NCBI RefSeq assembly: GCF_900111405.1
Contig: NZ_FOHJ01000001.1
Span: 248,001-312,000, forward strand
From: Salinibacillus kushneri
Lineage (GTDB): Bacteria; Bacillota; Bacilli; Bacillales; Alkalibacillaceae
Length of the DNA stretch: 64,000 bases
Direction: 5' to 3'
Each line of letters opens with the position of its first letter. The first letter of the stretch is position 1. A model generated the notes under the pieces. The model was not told the DNA's origin. It made no database searches and saw only the letters and a program-made list of their open reading frames with translations. A program made the translations under genes and the position numbers. Positions 46,044 through 54,442 of this stretch are shown here, piece after piece.

Positions 46044-46077
46044 AATAACGGGCATTTATCATGTAGATGCCCATTAT
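46044..46077 (+). terminator. Terminator after the LacI gene
   Basis: GGGCAT and ATGCCC with flanking AAT/ATT form a short hairpin, separating lacI from the importer genes. Confidence 0.7.
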
Positions 46078-46090
46078 TTAACTTAAGTTA

Positions 46091-46104
46091 TGAAAACGAT
46101 TACG
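46091..46104. promoter_or_regulatory. cre/LacI-like site upstream of importer
   Basis: TGAAAACGATTACG matches the cre consensus TGWAANCGNTNWCA except at the last base. It shares CGATTAC with O2. It lies about 45 bases upstream of the binding-protein gene. Confidence 0.6.
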
Positions 46105-46146
46105 AGTAAATATTTTACATTTTAAATTTATAAAGGGGGAATTTTT

Positions 46147-47106
46147 ATGAAAAAATGGATGACCATCACGATTATTATTTTGTTGACTATAGGAATGATA
46201 GGTTGTTCAAGCGATAGTTCTGGTGGTTCCAGTGATGATGAGGTTGTACTCGGCCTTGCCCTGCCATCTGCCACACACGGATGGATGGGCGCTCTCATCC
46301 AAAATGCGGAAGAAAAAGCTCAGGAATTAGTTGATGCTGGTAAGATTGATTCCTATGAATTTACAACAGCCGAAAACCCAGCGGAGCAAGCAAACAATGT
46401 TGATGACTTAATCGCTCAAGGAGTAGATGCGATTGTCATGCTTCCAATTGAATCTGAAGCCTTGTCTCCGGCAGGACAAAAAATTGCTGATGAAGATATT
46501 CCATTAGTAATTGTCGATCGTGAACTTACCAATGATGCCGCAGATGTCGTAGTAAAAGGAGATAACACAGGAATTGGTGTCAACGCAGGGGAATACATCG
46601 TTGAACAGTTAGGTGGAAGTGGAAAGGTTGTAGAAATTGCAGGACCATCCAACTCTGTCACCCAACAGCGCAGTGATGGTTTCCGACAGGCGATTGAAGG
46701 TACGGACATTGACATTGTCGCCTCTCAATCAGGTGAATTTTCCACCGAGGCCTCCCTACAGGTGATGGAAAACATTTTAACAGCCCAGTCTGAGATTGAT
46801 GCCGTTTATACACAAGATGATGGCATGGCTCTAGGAGTACTTCAGGCAATAGAAGAAGCCAATCGCACAGACATCCAATTCATAACCGGAGCTGCCGGCA
46901 GCAAAGAGGTTTATGAAAATATCCAGGATGACGGGTTAATTAAAGCCACCTTCCTCTACTCCCCTCTTATGGCTAGAGATGGTGTTGAGATTGGTGGGGA
47001 CCTGGCGAATGGTGAAGAGCCGGAAAGCAGTGAGGTCATCCTCGAAGCAACACCGGTTACGAAAGAAAATGTAGAAGAACATTATGATCCAGATTCTGTC
47101 TTTTAA
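46147..47106 (+). CDS. Ribose-type sugar-binding lipoprotein
   Basis: The solute-binding component of an ABC importer, 319 aa. It has a lipoprotein signal with Cys20 in GMIGCSS, a Ser/Gly/Asp linker, and a type I PBP (Peripla_BP_4) domain with LALPSATHGWMGALIQNAEE. AAGGGGGA precedes the ATG. The ATPase and permease lie 440 bases downstream, beyond a repeat element. Substrate unknown. Confidence 0.92.
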   Translation: MKKWMTITIIILLTIGMIGCSSDSSGGSSDDEVVLGLALPSATHGWMGALIQNAEEKAQELVDAGKIDSYEFTTAENPAEQANNVDDLIAQGVDAIVMLPIESEALSPAGQKIADEDIPLVIVDRELTNDAADVVVKGDNTGIGVNAGEYIVEQLGGSGKVVEIAGPSNSVTQQRSDGFRQAIEGTDIDIVASQSGEFSTEASLQVMENILTAQSEIDAVYTQDDGMALGVLQAIEEANRTDIQFITGAAGSKEVYENIQDDGLIKATFLYSPLMARDGVEIGGDLANGEEPESSEVILEATPVTKENVEEHYDPDSVF

Positions 47107-47195
47107 AAAGGCTGTTTTCTAAAAGATTGTTGTTTTTGAAACAAAATTTATAAAGTGCGACATAGTGTAAAAATCTACTTCCCAGGTTGAGTGCT

Positions 47196-47250
47196 TAACC
47201 GACCGCAGCCCGAAATACACTTCGCTTTCCGCGGGTCACATCAAGGTCTT
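47196..47250 (-). repeat. Fragment of Bacillaceae intergenic repeat, inverted
   Basis: CACTTCGCTTTCCGCGGG is the complement of the CCCGCGGAAAGCGA segment in the copy at 47268-47410, so a truncated copy faces the full one. Confidence 0.55.
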
Positions 47251-47267
47251 ACTAAAATAAAAAACTT

Positions 47268-47410
47268 CTCAGTGATTGGAGCGGAGGACTGTCGACTCCT
47301 ACGGGAGGAAAGGCATCGATGAGACCCCGCAGAGCGATAGCACGAGGAGGTTTACCAGCCCCCGCGGAAAGCGACTGACCGCAGCGGAAATCACGTTGCT
47401 GTTGCGTCGC
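47268..47410 (+). repeat. Bacillaceae intergenic repeat, copy 2
   Basis: GATTGGAGCGGAGGACTG, GACTCCTACGGGAGG, GATGAGACCCCGCAGAG, GAGGAGGTTTACCAGCCC, CCGCGGAAAGCGACTG and GCAGCGGAAATCA in order, as in the minus-strand copy at 37041-37190. It appears inserted between the binding-protein and ATPase genes. Confidence 0.75.
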
Positions 47411-47482
47411 ATTTTGTAACAACTGCGTGGTAAAAGAACAACAAAGTTTACGAAAGGAGCTTTTAAAAAAGATAAATAGAAA

Positions 47483-47516
47483 AAATACGATAGATATAAC
47501 GGTATCTATCGTATTT
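47483..47516 (+). terminator. Perfect hairpin upstream of the importer ATPase
   Basis: AAATACGATAGATA and TATCTATCGTATTT, 14-bp arms with loop TAACGG, followed by CCTATTTTTAAG. It lies 15 bases before the AGGAGG of the ATPase gene. Looks like a terminator or attenuator that lowers ATPase/permease expression relative to the binding protein. Confidence 0.8.
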
Positions 47517-47545
47517 CCTATTTTTAAGATTTAGGAGGAAGCAGC

Positions 47546-49060
47546 ATGGGGCAAGATACCGTTTTGGAAATGAAAGGCATAAAAAAGTCCTTTAATCAAG
47601 TAGACGTTTTACATGGGGTTGACTTTTCCTTACAAAAAGGTGAAATACACGCACTTCTTGGCGAAAACGGCGCTGGCAAATCTACATTGATGAATATCCT
47701 GGGAGGAATTCATCAACCAGATGAAGGGGAGATTGTTTTAAATGGCCAGCCCATCAGCATGGATACTCCCCGCACATCCCAAGAGCAGGGAATCCGTTTT
47801 ATTCACCAGGAACTTAATGTTGTCACAGATTTAACCGTTTATGAAAATCTGTTTCTTGGAGCGGAAATTCGGAATAAATGGGGAATGCTAAATGTAAAAG
47901 AAATGTGCAATCATACAGAGGAAGTCTTAGCCAAGCTTGGTATATATGTAAATCCTAAAGCGTATGTTAGAGACTTGGAAACGTCTTACAAACAGATGAT
48001 TGAAATTGCCAAAGCTCTATTAAAGGATTCTCAACTTATTATTATGGATGAACCTACAACCTCTTTAACAGACAATGAAGTTGGTCGTTTATTTGCATTT
48101 ATGAAATCCCTAAAAGAATCAGGGATTTCTATCATCTATATTTCTCACAAACTAAAGGAAATTCAAGCGATTTGCGATCGATATACAGTCTTACGTGATG
48201 GCTCCTTTGTTGGAAAAGGAACCATAGAAAATACGGATTTAAATGATATTACAAAATTAATGGTCGGGAAGTCTGTGTCTACAGATGCTCTCTATCACCG
48301 AAATGCGATTGGAGAGCCCATTTTACATGTACGAGATCTAACCAGTGACGGGAATTTCCAAAATATAAACTTCTCGGTCTCTAAAGGAGAAGTGGTCGGT
48401 TTTACAGGGCTTGCTGGTGATGGGCGTACCGAACTGTTTGAAAGTATTTTTGGATTTCGAAAAAAGAATCAGGGTACGATTGAGGTTGGGGGCCAATCGG
48501 TTAAAATCAATCATCCAAAAAAAGCATTACAGGCGGGAATTGGTTTCGTTCCGAAAAACCGAAAAGAGAATGCCATTGTAAAAGACTTAAGTGTCATCGA
48601 AAATATGAGTTTATCTTCAATTAAACATTTCGAGAAAAAAGGATGGATACAAGCCAGAAAGGAACGCCATAAGTTTGAAGATTACCAGAGGGAATTAAAC
48701 ATTAAAGTACACAATCCCAAAATAACCATCGATTCTCTTAGTGGCGGAAATCAGCAAAAGGTCGTCATCTCCAAATGGCTGGAGGTAAATGCTGATATTT
48801 TAATTTTTGACAATCCTACTCAAGGAATTGATGTTGGTGCTAAAAATGAAATCTATCAACACATTATGAACTTAGCTGAACAAGGTAAGGCGATTATCGT
48901 TCTATCATCTGAAGCCCCAGAAATATTACGGATATGCGACCGGATTTTCGTTATGTACCAAGGTGAACTAACAGGTGAATTTAACCGGGAAGATGCAACA
49001 GAAGAATTATTAATGGAGTATGCAACCGGGGCTAAGAAGGGGGAGAAACAGGTTGGCTAA
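47546..49060 (+). CDS. Ribose/galactose-type ABC importer ATPase (two domains)
   Basis: A 504-aa RbsA/MglA-like protein with two ABC cassettes. The first has Walker A LLGENGAGKST and IIMDEPTTSL. The second has the degenerate Walker A of this family (GLAGDGRTELFE) and LSGGNQQKVVISKWL. AGGAGG precedes the ATG. The stop overlaps the permease start. Confidence 0.94.
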   Translation: MGQDTVLEMKGIKKSFNQVDVLHGVDFSLQKGEIHALLGENGAGKSTLMNILGGIHQPDEGEIVLNGQPISMDTPRTSQEQGIRFIHQELNVVTDLTVYENLFLGAEIRNKWGMLNVKEMCNHTEEVLAKLGIYVNPKAYVRDLETSYKQMIEIAKALLKDSQLIIMDEPTTSLTDNEVGRLFAFMKSLKESGISIIYISHKLKEIQAICDRYTVLRDGSFVGKGTIENTDLNDITKLMVGKSVSTDALYHRNAIGEPILHVRDLTSDGNFQNINFSVSKGEVVGFTGLAGDGRTELFESIFGFRKKNQGTIEVGGQSVKINHPKKALQAGIGFVPKNRKENAIVKDLSVIENMSLSSIKHFEKKGWIQARKERHKFEDYQRELNIKVHNPKITIDSLSGGNQQKVVISKWLEVNADILIFDNPTQGIDVGAKNEIYQHIMNLAEQGKAIIVLSSEAPEILRICDRIFVMYQGELTGEFNREDATEELLMEYATGAKKGEKQVG

Positions 49061-50027
49061 TATCAGGACTAGGACGAATGAAGACCGGACTTTATGGAAG
49101 GGAATCAACCTCAATTGGATTTGGAGCGAATACAGCGTCCTTATTGCATTTATCATCATTTTTGCTGTAGCGACGATTATGAATGACCGTTTTCTTCACT
49201 TTCAAAACCAGATGAATATTCTAATGCAAGTATCAACCATCGGCGTTATTGCACTTGGAATGACCCTAGTGATGCTATCAGGGGGCATTGACCTATCGGT
49301 TGGATCCGTGCTTGCCATGGCAGGTGTGTTTTCCATTTTATCATTAAATGCATCTGAGAGTATTTTGGTTGGGGTTTTGACTGCACTCGCCGTAGGAGCA
49401 CTGGCTGGATTCATTAATGGATTGCTGGTCGCAAAAGGCAAAATCGCCTCATTCATTGCTACACTTGGTATGATGGCCGGGGCCCGGTCGATTGCTTTGT
49501 ATTTGGCAGACGGTGGTAGTCAGGCAGCTGAAGTAGGTGGCTTTATGTACATCTCCAATAGTGCACTTGGTGCCATCGATACACCTATTATAATTTTTCT
49601 ATTTTTAACGTTAATCATCTACATTGTGATGCAAAAAACCCGTTTCGGACGTTACGTTTATGCATTAGGCAGTAATGAAAAAGCGACCCTCTTATCTGCC
49701 ATTCGAGTAGACCGGATCAAAATTGGAGTTTATACACTTTGTGGCTTATTGGTCGGTGTCGCTGCTTTAATTGAAACGTCACGGTTAAATTCCATATCAT
49801 CCTCCAGTTCAGGTAATCTTTATGAGCTAGATGCAATTGCTGCGGTTATTATTGGCGGTACACGTATGACGGGAGGAAAAGGAAAAGTAATCGGAACTTT
49901 TTTCGGGGTACTATTACTAGGTGTGTTAAACAACATGATGAACCTGATGAACATCTCCCCTCACCTACAGGGACTTGTTAAAGGACTCATCATTATCATC
50001 GCTGTGCTTTTCCAAAAACGAGATTGA
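49053..50027 (+). CDS. Ribose-type ABC importer permease
   Basis: A 324-aa RbsC-like membrane protein with about eight to ten helices. Family motifs include GIDLSVGSVLAMAG, GLLVAKGKIASFIATLGMM and AAVIIGGTRMTGGKG. TTG at 49053 lies 7 bases after GGGGAG inside the ATPase end. Frames starting earlier have no ribosome site. Confidence 0.92.
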   Translation: MANIRTRTNEDRTLWKGINLNWIWSEYSVLIAFIIIFAVATIMNDRFLHFQNQMNILMQVSTIGVIALGMTLVMLSGGIDLSVGSVLAMAGVFSILSLNASESILVGVLTALAVGALAGFINGLLVAKGKIASFIATLGMMAGARSIALYLADGGSQAAEVGGFMYISNSALGAIDTPIIIFLFLTLIIYIVMQKTRFGRYVYALGSNEKATLLSAIRVDRIKIGVYTLCGLLVGVAALIETSRLNSISSSSSGNLYELDAIAAVIIGGTRMTGGKGKVIGTFFGVLLLGVLNNMMNLMNISPHLQGLVKGLIIIIAVLFQKRD

Positions 50028-50038
50028 GGAGGTCTATA

Positions 50039-51046
50039 ATGAACTCAATAAAAGTAGGGATCATCGGATGCGGGTCAATAACGAGATTTCGTCATGCACC
50101 TGAATATGCCGACAACCCATATGTAGATGAAATCATATTTTATGATCGGAATACCGAACGTTCACAAGCTTTAGCGGATGAATTTGGCGGTCGTATCGCA
50201 AAGTCTGTTGAAGAGCTTTGGAATGATCCAGAAATTGTAGCTGTCAGTGACTGCTCTTCAAATGAGACACACCACATTATCACTTCGACTGCTCTTAGGA
50301 AAGGAAAGCATGTTTTATGTGAAAAACCACTGGCTGTTAGTGTGGAAAAAGCTGAACAAATGATTAAAGCTCAACAGGAGTCAGGAAGAAAATTAATGGT
50401 TGATCATAATCAGCGCTTCTCCAAAGCACATCAGAAGGCAAAAGAATGGATTGCCTCTAAAGAGCTTGGTGATGTATTAACCTTTAAAACATCATTTGGA
50501 CACCAGGGACCGGAACACTGGGGAGTCAACCAATCGAACGCTACATGGTTTTTCAAAAAGGATCGCTCCCATTCAGGGGTAGCAGGCGATTTAGGCGTAC
50601 ATAAAATCGACCTCATTCATTATTTGTTAGATGATGAAATTGTGGACGTTCAATCCTTTAGAGGTGCATTAGATAAAATGGATGAAAACGGGAATCCCAT
50701 TGAAGTCTGTGACAATGTGGTAAGTGTGTTGAGAACCAAAAAGGGGCGATTAGGAACGGCTTCCTTTTCCTGGACCTATTATGGATCAGAAGATAACTCC
50801 ACAACCATTTATTGTAAGAAAGGAATCTTGAAAATCTACCATGATGCTCAAAATCAATTAATTGTAGAAACAAAGGATGGAGAAATCATAAACTATCAGC
50901 TTGAACCTATTCAAACGAACGATAACCAGACATCTACAGGTGTTATCGACGCATTTGTTGATGCCATCATTCATGATAAAGAACCAGCTGTAACCGGTAA
51001 AGATGCCCTTAGCTCATTAAAGGTACTGGAACAAATGCTAAAATAA
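50039..51046 (+). CDS. Gfo/Idh/MocA-family oxidoreductase
   Basis: A 335-aa NAD(P)-dependent sugar or inositol dehydrogenase. It has an N-terminal Rossmann fold VGIIGCGSITRFRHA, the conserved CEKPLAVSVEKAEQM, and a C-terminal substrate domain with DLGVHKIDLIHYLL. ATG 50039 lies behind GAGGAGG. Last gene of the importer operon, with a strong terminator. Together with the divergent TIM-barrel enzyme it suggests oxidation and isomerisation of a cyclic polyol or sugar. Confidence 0.92.
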   Translation: MNSIKVGIIGCGSITRFRHAPEYADNPYVDEIIFYDRNTERSQALADEFGGRIAKSVEELWNDPEIVAVSDCSSNETHHIITSTALRKGKHVLCEKPLAVSVEKAEQMIKAQQESGRKLMVDHNQRFSKAHQKAKEWIASKELGDVLTFKTSFGHQGPEHWGVNQSNATWFFKKDRSHSGVAGDLGVHKIDLIHYLLDDEIVDVQSFRGALDKMDENGNPIEVCDNVVSVLRTKKGRLGTASFSWTYYGSEDNSTTIYCKKGILKIYHDAQNQLIVETKDGEIINYQLEPIQTNDNQTSTGVIDAFVDAIIHDKEPAVTGKDALSSLKVLEQMLK

Positions 51047-51049
51047 ATC

Positions 51050-51082
51050 AATCCCAGCCCTAACAAACGGCTGGGATTTTTC
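51050..51082 (+). terminator. Terminator of importer operon
   Basis: AATCCCAGCC and GGCTGGGATT form a 10-bp stem with a 9-base loop and TTTTT, 4 bases past the dehydrogenase stop. Confidence 0.93.
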
Positions 51083-51105
51083 CACTTTTATTGTACAAAC
51101 CCATC

Positions 51106-51142
51106 CTTTAACGCTTTAAAGCATGTGGGGACTGTCCCCACA
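51106..51142 (+). repeat. Solitary REP-like element
   Basis: CTTTAACGCTTTAAAGCA followed by TGTGGGGACTGTCCCCACA, a perfect 9-1-9 palindrome, same orientation as the two elements flanking RAYT 8 kb away. It lies 2 bases past a permease stop codon. Confidence 0.85.
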
Positions 51143-51144
51143 GA

Positions 51145-51972
51145 TTATCCTTTAACCGATCCGGCTAATAATCCGCGTACGAAGTATTTTCCAAGAATCA
51201 TATAGACGAGTAAGGTTGGAAGAGCTGCGATAAAGGCTCCGGCCATTTGGACGTTCCATTGAACAATTTGACTTCCTGATAAGTTTTGCAGTGCAACCAT
51301 TACAGGCTGCTGATCTGACTGCGTAATGGTGACGGCGAATAGAAATTCATTCCAAATATTTGTAAACTGCCAGATTGCCACTACCACGAAACCTGTAATC
51401 GATAACGGAAGAATAATATGACGGAAAATCCCTAAGAACCCAGCTCCATCAATCCGGGCCGATTCGAGCATCTCATCAGGGATATTCGCATAAAAATTCC
51501 GAAACATTAGTGTTGTAATCGGAAGCCCATAAATGACATGGACAAAGATAAGCCCCCAAATTGAATTATATAACCCTATGGTATCAAGAAACTGAATTAA
51601 CGGAATTAAAATACTTTGATAAGGAATAAACATCCCAAATAGAATAAATGTAAATAGGGTTTCAGACCCTTTAAATTTCCATTTGGACAGAACATAACCA
51701 TTCATCGCTCCCAACAAGGCTGATAGTAACGTTGCCGGAATAGCCAAATAGAAGCTATTTAAAAAATTGGGGCCAAGCTCTTCAAAAGCCCGCACATAAC
51801 TGCTAAAGTCAATCGAAGTTGGTAACGCCCACATTTGTGATAAGGAGATTTCATCAAGTGGCTTTAAACTCGTAACCAAAATGACATAAATAGGCATTAA
51901 GAAAAATAGAGCCAGTACAATGAGAATGAAATATTTTAATAGTCTAGCAAAGTAATGAGATGTTGTCGTCAT
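51145..51972 (-). CDS. Carbohydrate ABC importer permease, MalG/MsmG type
   Basis: A 275-aa membrane protein with six helices and the EAA loop ESARIDGAGFLGIFRHIILPL. Second permease of the MsmEFG-type importer. Its ATG overlaps the preceding stop by one base (TAATG). Confidence 0.92.
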   Translation of the reverse strand: MTTTSHYFARLLKYFILIVLALFFLMPIYVILVTSLKPLDEISLSQMWALPTSIDFSSYVRAFEELGPNFLNSFYLAIPATLLSALLGAMNGYVLSKWKFKGSETLFTFILFGMFIPYQSILIPLIQFLDTIGLYNSIWGLIFVHVIYGLPITTLMFRNFYANIPDEMLESARIDGAGFLGIFRHIILPLSITGFVVVAIWQFTNIWNEFLFAVTITQSDQQPVMVALQNLSGSQIVQWNVQMAGAFIAALPTLLVYMILGKYFVRGLLAGSVKG

Positions 51973-52904
51973 TATGAATCAGCCCTCCTATTGTTCCACA
52001 AGTAAGGGACGATAAAGATAGCAACTGCAAGCAACATGACAATCGCAATTGCTGCACCGTGCGCATAATAATTCCCTCTAAATGTGGTCTCGAACATATA
52101 CAATCCAGGAACGTCTGTTACAAAGTTCGCTCCAGGTCCTGTCATTGCATAGATCAAGTCAAATATTTTCAAAGAAATATGGGCCATCATAATGACCACG
52201 CTAGCCGTAATCGGACGTAATTGTGGTAGGATAATTTTACGATATATTTGAAGCTCACTTGCCCCATCCATACGAGCTGCCTCTCTTAATTCTTCAGGAA
52301 TTCCCCGTAATCCTGCAAGATACATAGCAAGGGCAAAACCAGTCATTTGCCAGGCGGATGCAATTACAATGGAGATAATCGCTACGGGAACCCCAAATTC
52401 AATCTGTCCCCATTGAAAGCCTGCCAGAATATTTGTATCGGTATACCATAATGGCTCAATACCAAAGGTTTTCAAGAAATTATTAACACCTGTAGAAGGG
52501 TTTAACAGCCACTGCCAAACCACCCCGGTAACAACAAAGGATAAAGCCATAGGAAATAAGAAAATATTACGGAAAAATGATTCACCTTTAATTTTTTTAT
52601 CAAGCAAGATTGCTAAACATAGTCCGAGGAGAATGACTGCCCCGATAAATAAAATCGTGAAAAAGAGCATATTTCTTAAATCGGATTGAAAGCGGAAATC
52701 ACTAAATAAGAACAAATAGTTTTTCAGGCCTGCAAAGGAGAAATCCGGAACTATGGTATTCCAGTTACTCAACGATACATACCCTGTCCAGCTAATAAAT
52801 CCATAAACAAAAATGATAATTAACACAATAGAAGGCGTAAGAAATCCGATTGCCAGCCATTGATCTTTACTGAATTTTTTTCTTTTTTTCTGTTTGGTTC
52901 CCAT
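51972..52904 (-). CDS. Carbohydrate ABC importer permease, MalF/MsmF type
   Basis: A 310-aa protein with six helices and the EAA loop EAARMDGASELQIYRKIILPQL. ATG at 52904 lies behind AAGGAGG; the frame is open to 52931. Confidence 0.92.
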   Translation of the reverse strand: MGTKQKKRKKFSKDQWLAIGFLTPSIVLIIIFVYGFISWTGYVSLSNWNTIVPDFSFAGLKNYLFLFSDFRFQSDLRNMLFFTILFIGAVILLGLCLAILLDKKIKGESFFRNIFLFPMALSFVVTGVVWQWLLNPSTGVNNFLKTFGIEPLWYTDTNILAGFQWGQIEFGVPVAIISIVIASAWQMTGFALAMYLAGLRGIPEELREAARMDGASELQIYRKIILPQLRPITASVVIMMAHISLKIFDLIYAMTGPGANFVTDVPGLYMFETTFRGNYYAHGAAIAIVMLLAVAIFIVPYLWNNRRADS

Positions 52905-52969
52905 CACGCTTGCCTCCTTAAGTGAAATCAATCAGGAGATTCCAAACCCAAATAGTCTATGAGAAAAGA

Positions 52970-53009
52970 TATACACCCCATACGGTCTTGACCATGGATG
53001 GGGTGTATA
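52970..53009 (-). terminator. Hairpin between binding-protein and permease genes
   Basis: TATACACCCCAT and ATGGGGTGTATA form a 12-bp stem. Such hairpins between the binding-protein and permease genes commonly stabilise the upstream mRNA and reduce read-through. Confidence 0.8.
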
Positions 53010-53037
53010 AAGGGGAGTATCAATGTAAATCCTGTCA

Positions 53038-54333
53038 TTAAAATTCTGAAGAGGCATTTACTAATGCATTCACTAACTGATCCACATCTTGTTGAGTTAC
53101 AAAAATGTTAACCGCCTGGTTCATTTTTGTAAGGAATCCTTCAGGAGCCGCTGAACCGTGTGCAATACTTGGCGCTAACGCTTCAGCATTCTGGAAATCA
53201 TCCATTGTGTCCTTTCCATATTCATCATATTTAGACTCATCTGCGTCTACGCGTGCCGGAATTGATCCTTTTAACGGATTAAATGTATCCTGCCCTTCAA
53301 CAGAAGCAAGAACCTTTAAGAATTCTTTTGTTTCTTCTTCATTTTCAATTCCTTTGGGCAAACCAAATGTATCAGTAATGACCATAAACAATCCTTCTGT
53401 TTCAGGAGTTGTAATATAGCCAAAGTCTTCGTTAACAGTTAAGTTCAAATCATTGCTGAAATAACCTTTTGCCCAGTCCCCCATAACTGTCATCGCTGCA
53501 TCACCTTCTGCAACTAACTGAGCAGCATCCTGCCAAACACGGGATGCATGGTCATCGTTAATGTAATTAAGCATTTCACCAAACAATTCAACGGACTCTA
53601 CTACTCTTGAATCATCAAATGCTACATCACCCGTAAATAGTCCTTTATAATCATCAGGACCTAGCTTAGCGAGCAAAATGTTTTCCAAGATTTGTGTAGC
53701 TGGCCAGGAGTTTTTATCCCCTAAAGCTAATGGGGTTACACCAGCAGCCTCTAATTCCTCAGAAGCAGCTAAAAACTCGTCAAAAGTTGTAGGGACTTCT
53801 ATATTATTTTCCTCAAATACTTTCTTGTTATAGAAAATCACATTACCACGATGAATGTTAACAGGTATGGAATAGATATTTCCTTCATCACTTACTAAGT
53901 CAATTAAATCCTGAGGAAATTTATCCATTAAGTCATTTTCCTCATAAAAGTCGTCTAATGGTTGCATTTTATCTGCTGCCACCCAGCTATCATTCAATTC
54001 GGCTCCACCGTGTACCTGGAAAGTGGATGGTGGATCGTCCCCTTGCATACGGCTGGCAAGAACGGCTTTCGCATTGGTACCTGCTCCGCCTGCAACCGCC
54101 GCATTTTCTACGTCAATGTCTGGGTGCTTTTCCTTAAATAAATCAATTAATGCTAGTAATCCATCTTCTTCACCTGCACCTGTCCACCAACTAAATATCT
54201 CTACGGTTGTGCCTTCTCCCTCACTGCTGTCTTCACTATCTGATCCGTCATCTGAGTTTGCGGAATCAGAACTGCATGCAGCAAAGATTAAGGATGTAAG
54301 AATAAGTACAGTCAAAACCCAAATCTTTTTCAA
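53038..54333 (-). CDS. Sugar ABC importer binding lipoprotein, MsmE type
   Basis: A 431-aa lipoprotein with lipobox LIFAACSS, an acidic Ser-rich linker, and a family 1 solute-binding domain (VEIFSWWTGAGEEDGLLALID). TTG at 54333 lies 8 bases behind AAGGGGG; the ATG at 54351 overlaps that site. A cre-like site lies 26 bases upstream. Probably binds a galactose-containing oligosaccharide, given the galKET neighbours. Confidence 0.92.
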   Translation of the reverse strand: MKKIWVLTVLILTSLIFAACSSDSANSDDGSDSEDSSEGEGTTVEIFSWWTGAGEEDGLLALIDLFKEKHPDIDVENAAVAGGAGTNAKAVLASRMQGDDPPSTFQVHGGAELNDSWVAADKMQPLDDFYEENDLMDKFPQDLIDLVSDEGNIYSIPVNIHRGNVIFYNKKVFEENNIEVPTTFDEFLAASEELEAAGVTPLALGDKNSWPATQILENILLAKLGPDDYKGLFTGDVAFDDSRVVESVELFGEMLNYINDDHASRVWQDAAQLVAEGDAAMTVMGDWAKGYFSNDLNLTVNEDFGYITTPETEGLFMVITDTFGLPKGIENEEETKEFLKVLASVEGQDTFNPLKGSIPARVDADESKYDEYGKDTMDDFQNAEALAPSIAHGSAAPEGFLTKMNQAVNIFVTQQDVDQLVNALVNASSEF

Positions 54334-54358
54334 TTTGTGTTCCCCCTTCATCTATAAA

Positions 54359-54372
54359 TGATAACGTTTTCA
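54359..54372. promoter_or_regulatory. cre-like site upstream of binding-protein gene
   Basis: TGATAACGTTTTCA reads TGAAAACGTTATCA on the minus strand, which fits the cre consensus TGWAANCGNTNWCA at every position. This suggests CcpA repression of the importer in glucose. Confidence 0.75.
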
Positions 54373-54442
54373 CCAATCATTATACTAAGCTTTGAAACTG
54401 AATCGGACCTTTAATTTCTACACTATTTTATGAATTTCTTCA

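Larger units (their letters stand above)
47107..47545. other. Repeat-filled gap inside importer operon
   Basis: No gene. It contains an inverted fragment of a Bacillaceae repeat (47196-47250), a full copy (47268-47410), and a 14-bp perfect hairpin (47483-47516) just upstream of the ATPase ribosome site. Confidence 0.75.

Noticed and set aside
54023-54361. 112-codon plus-strand ORF antisense to the MsmE-type gene
   Set aside because: Shadow frame of a well-supported gene; no ribosome site.
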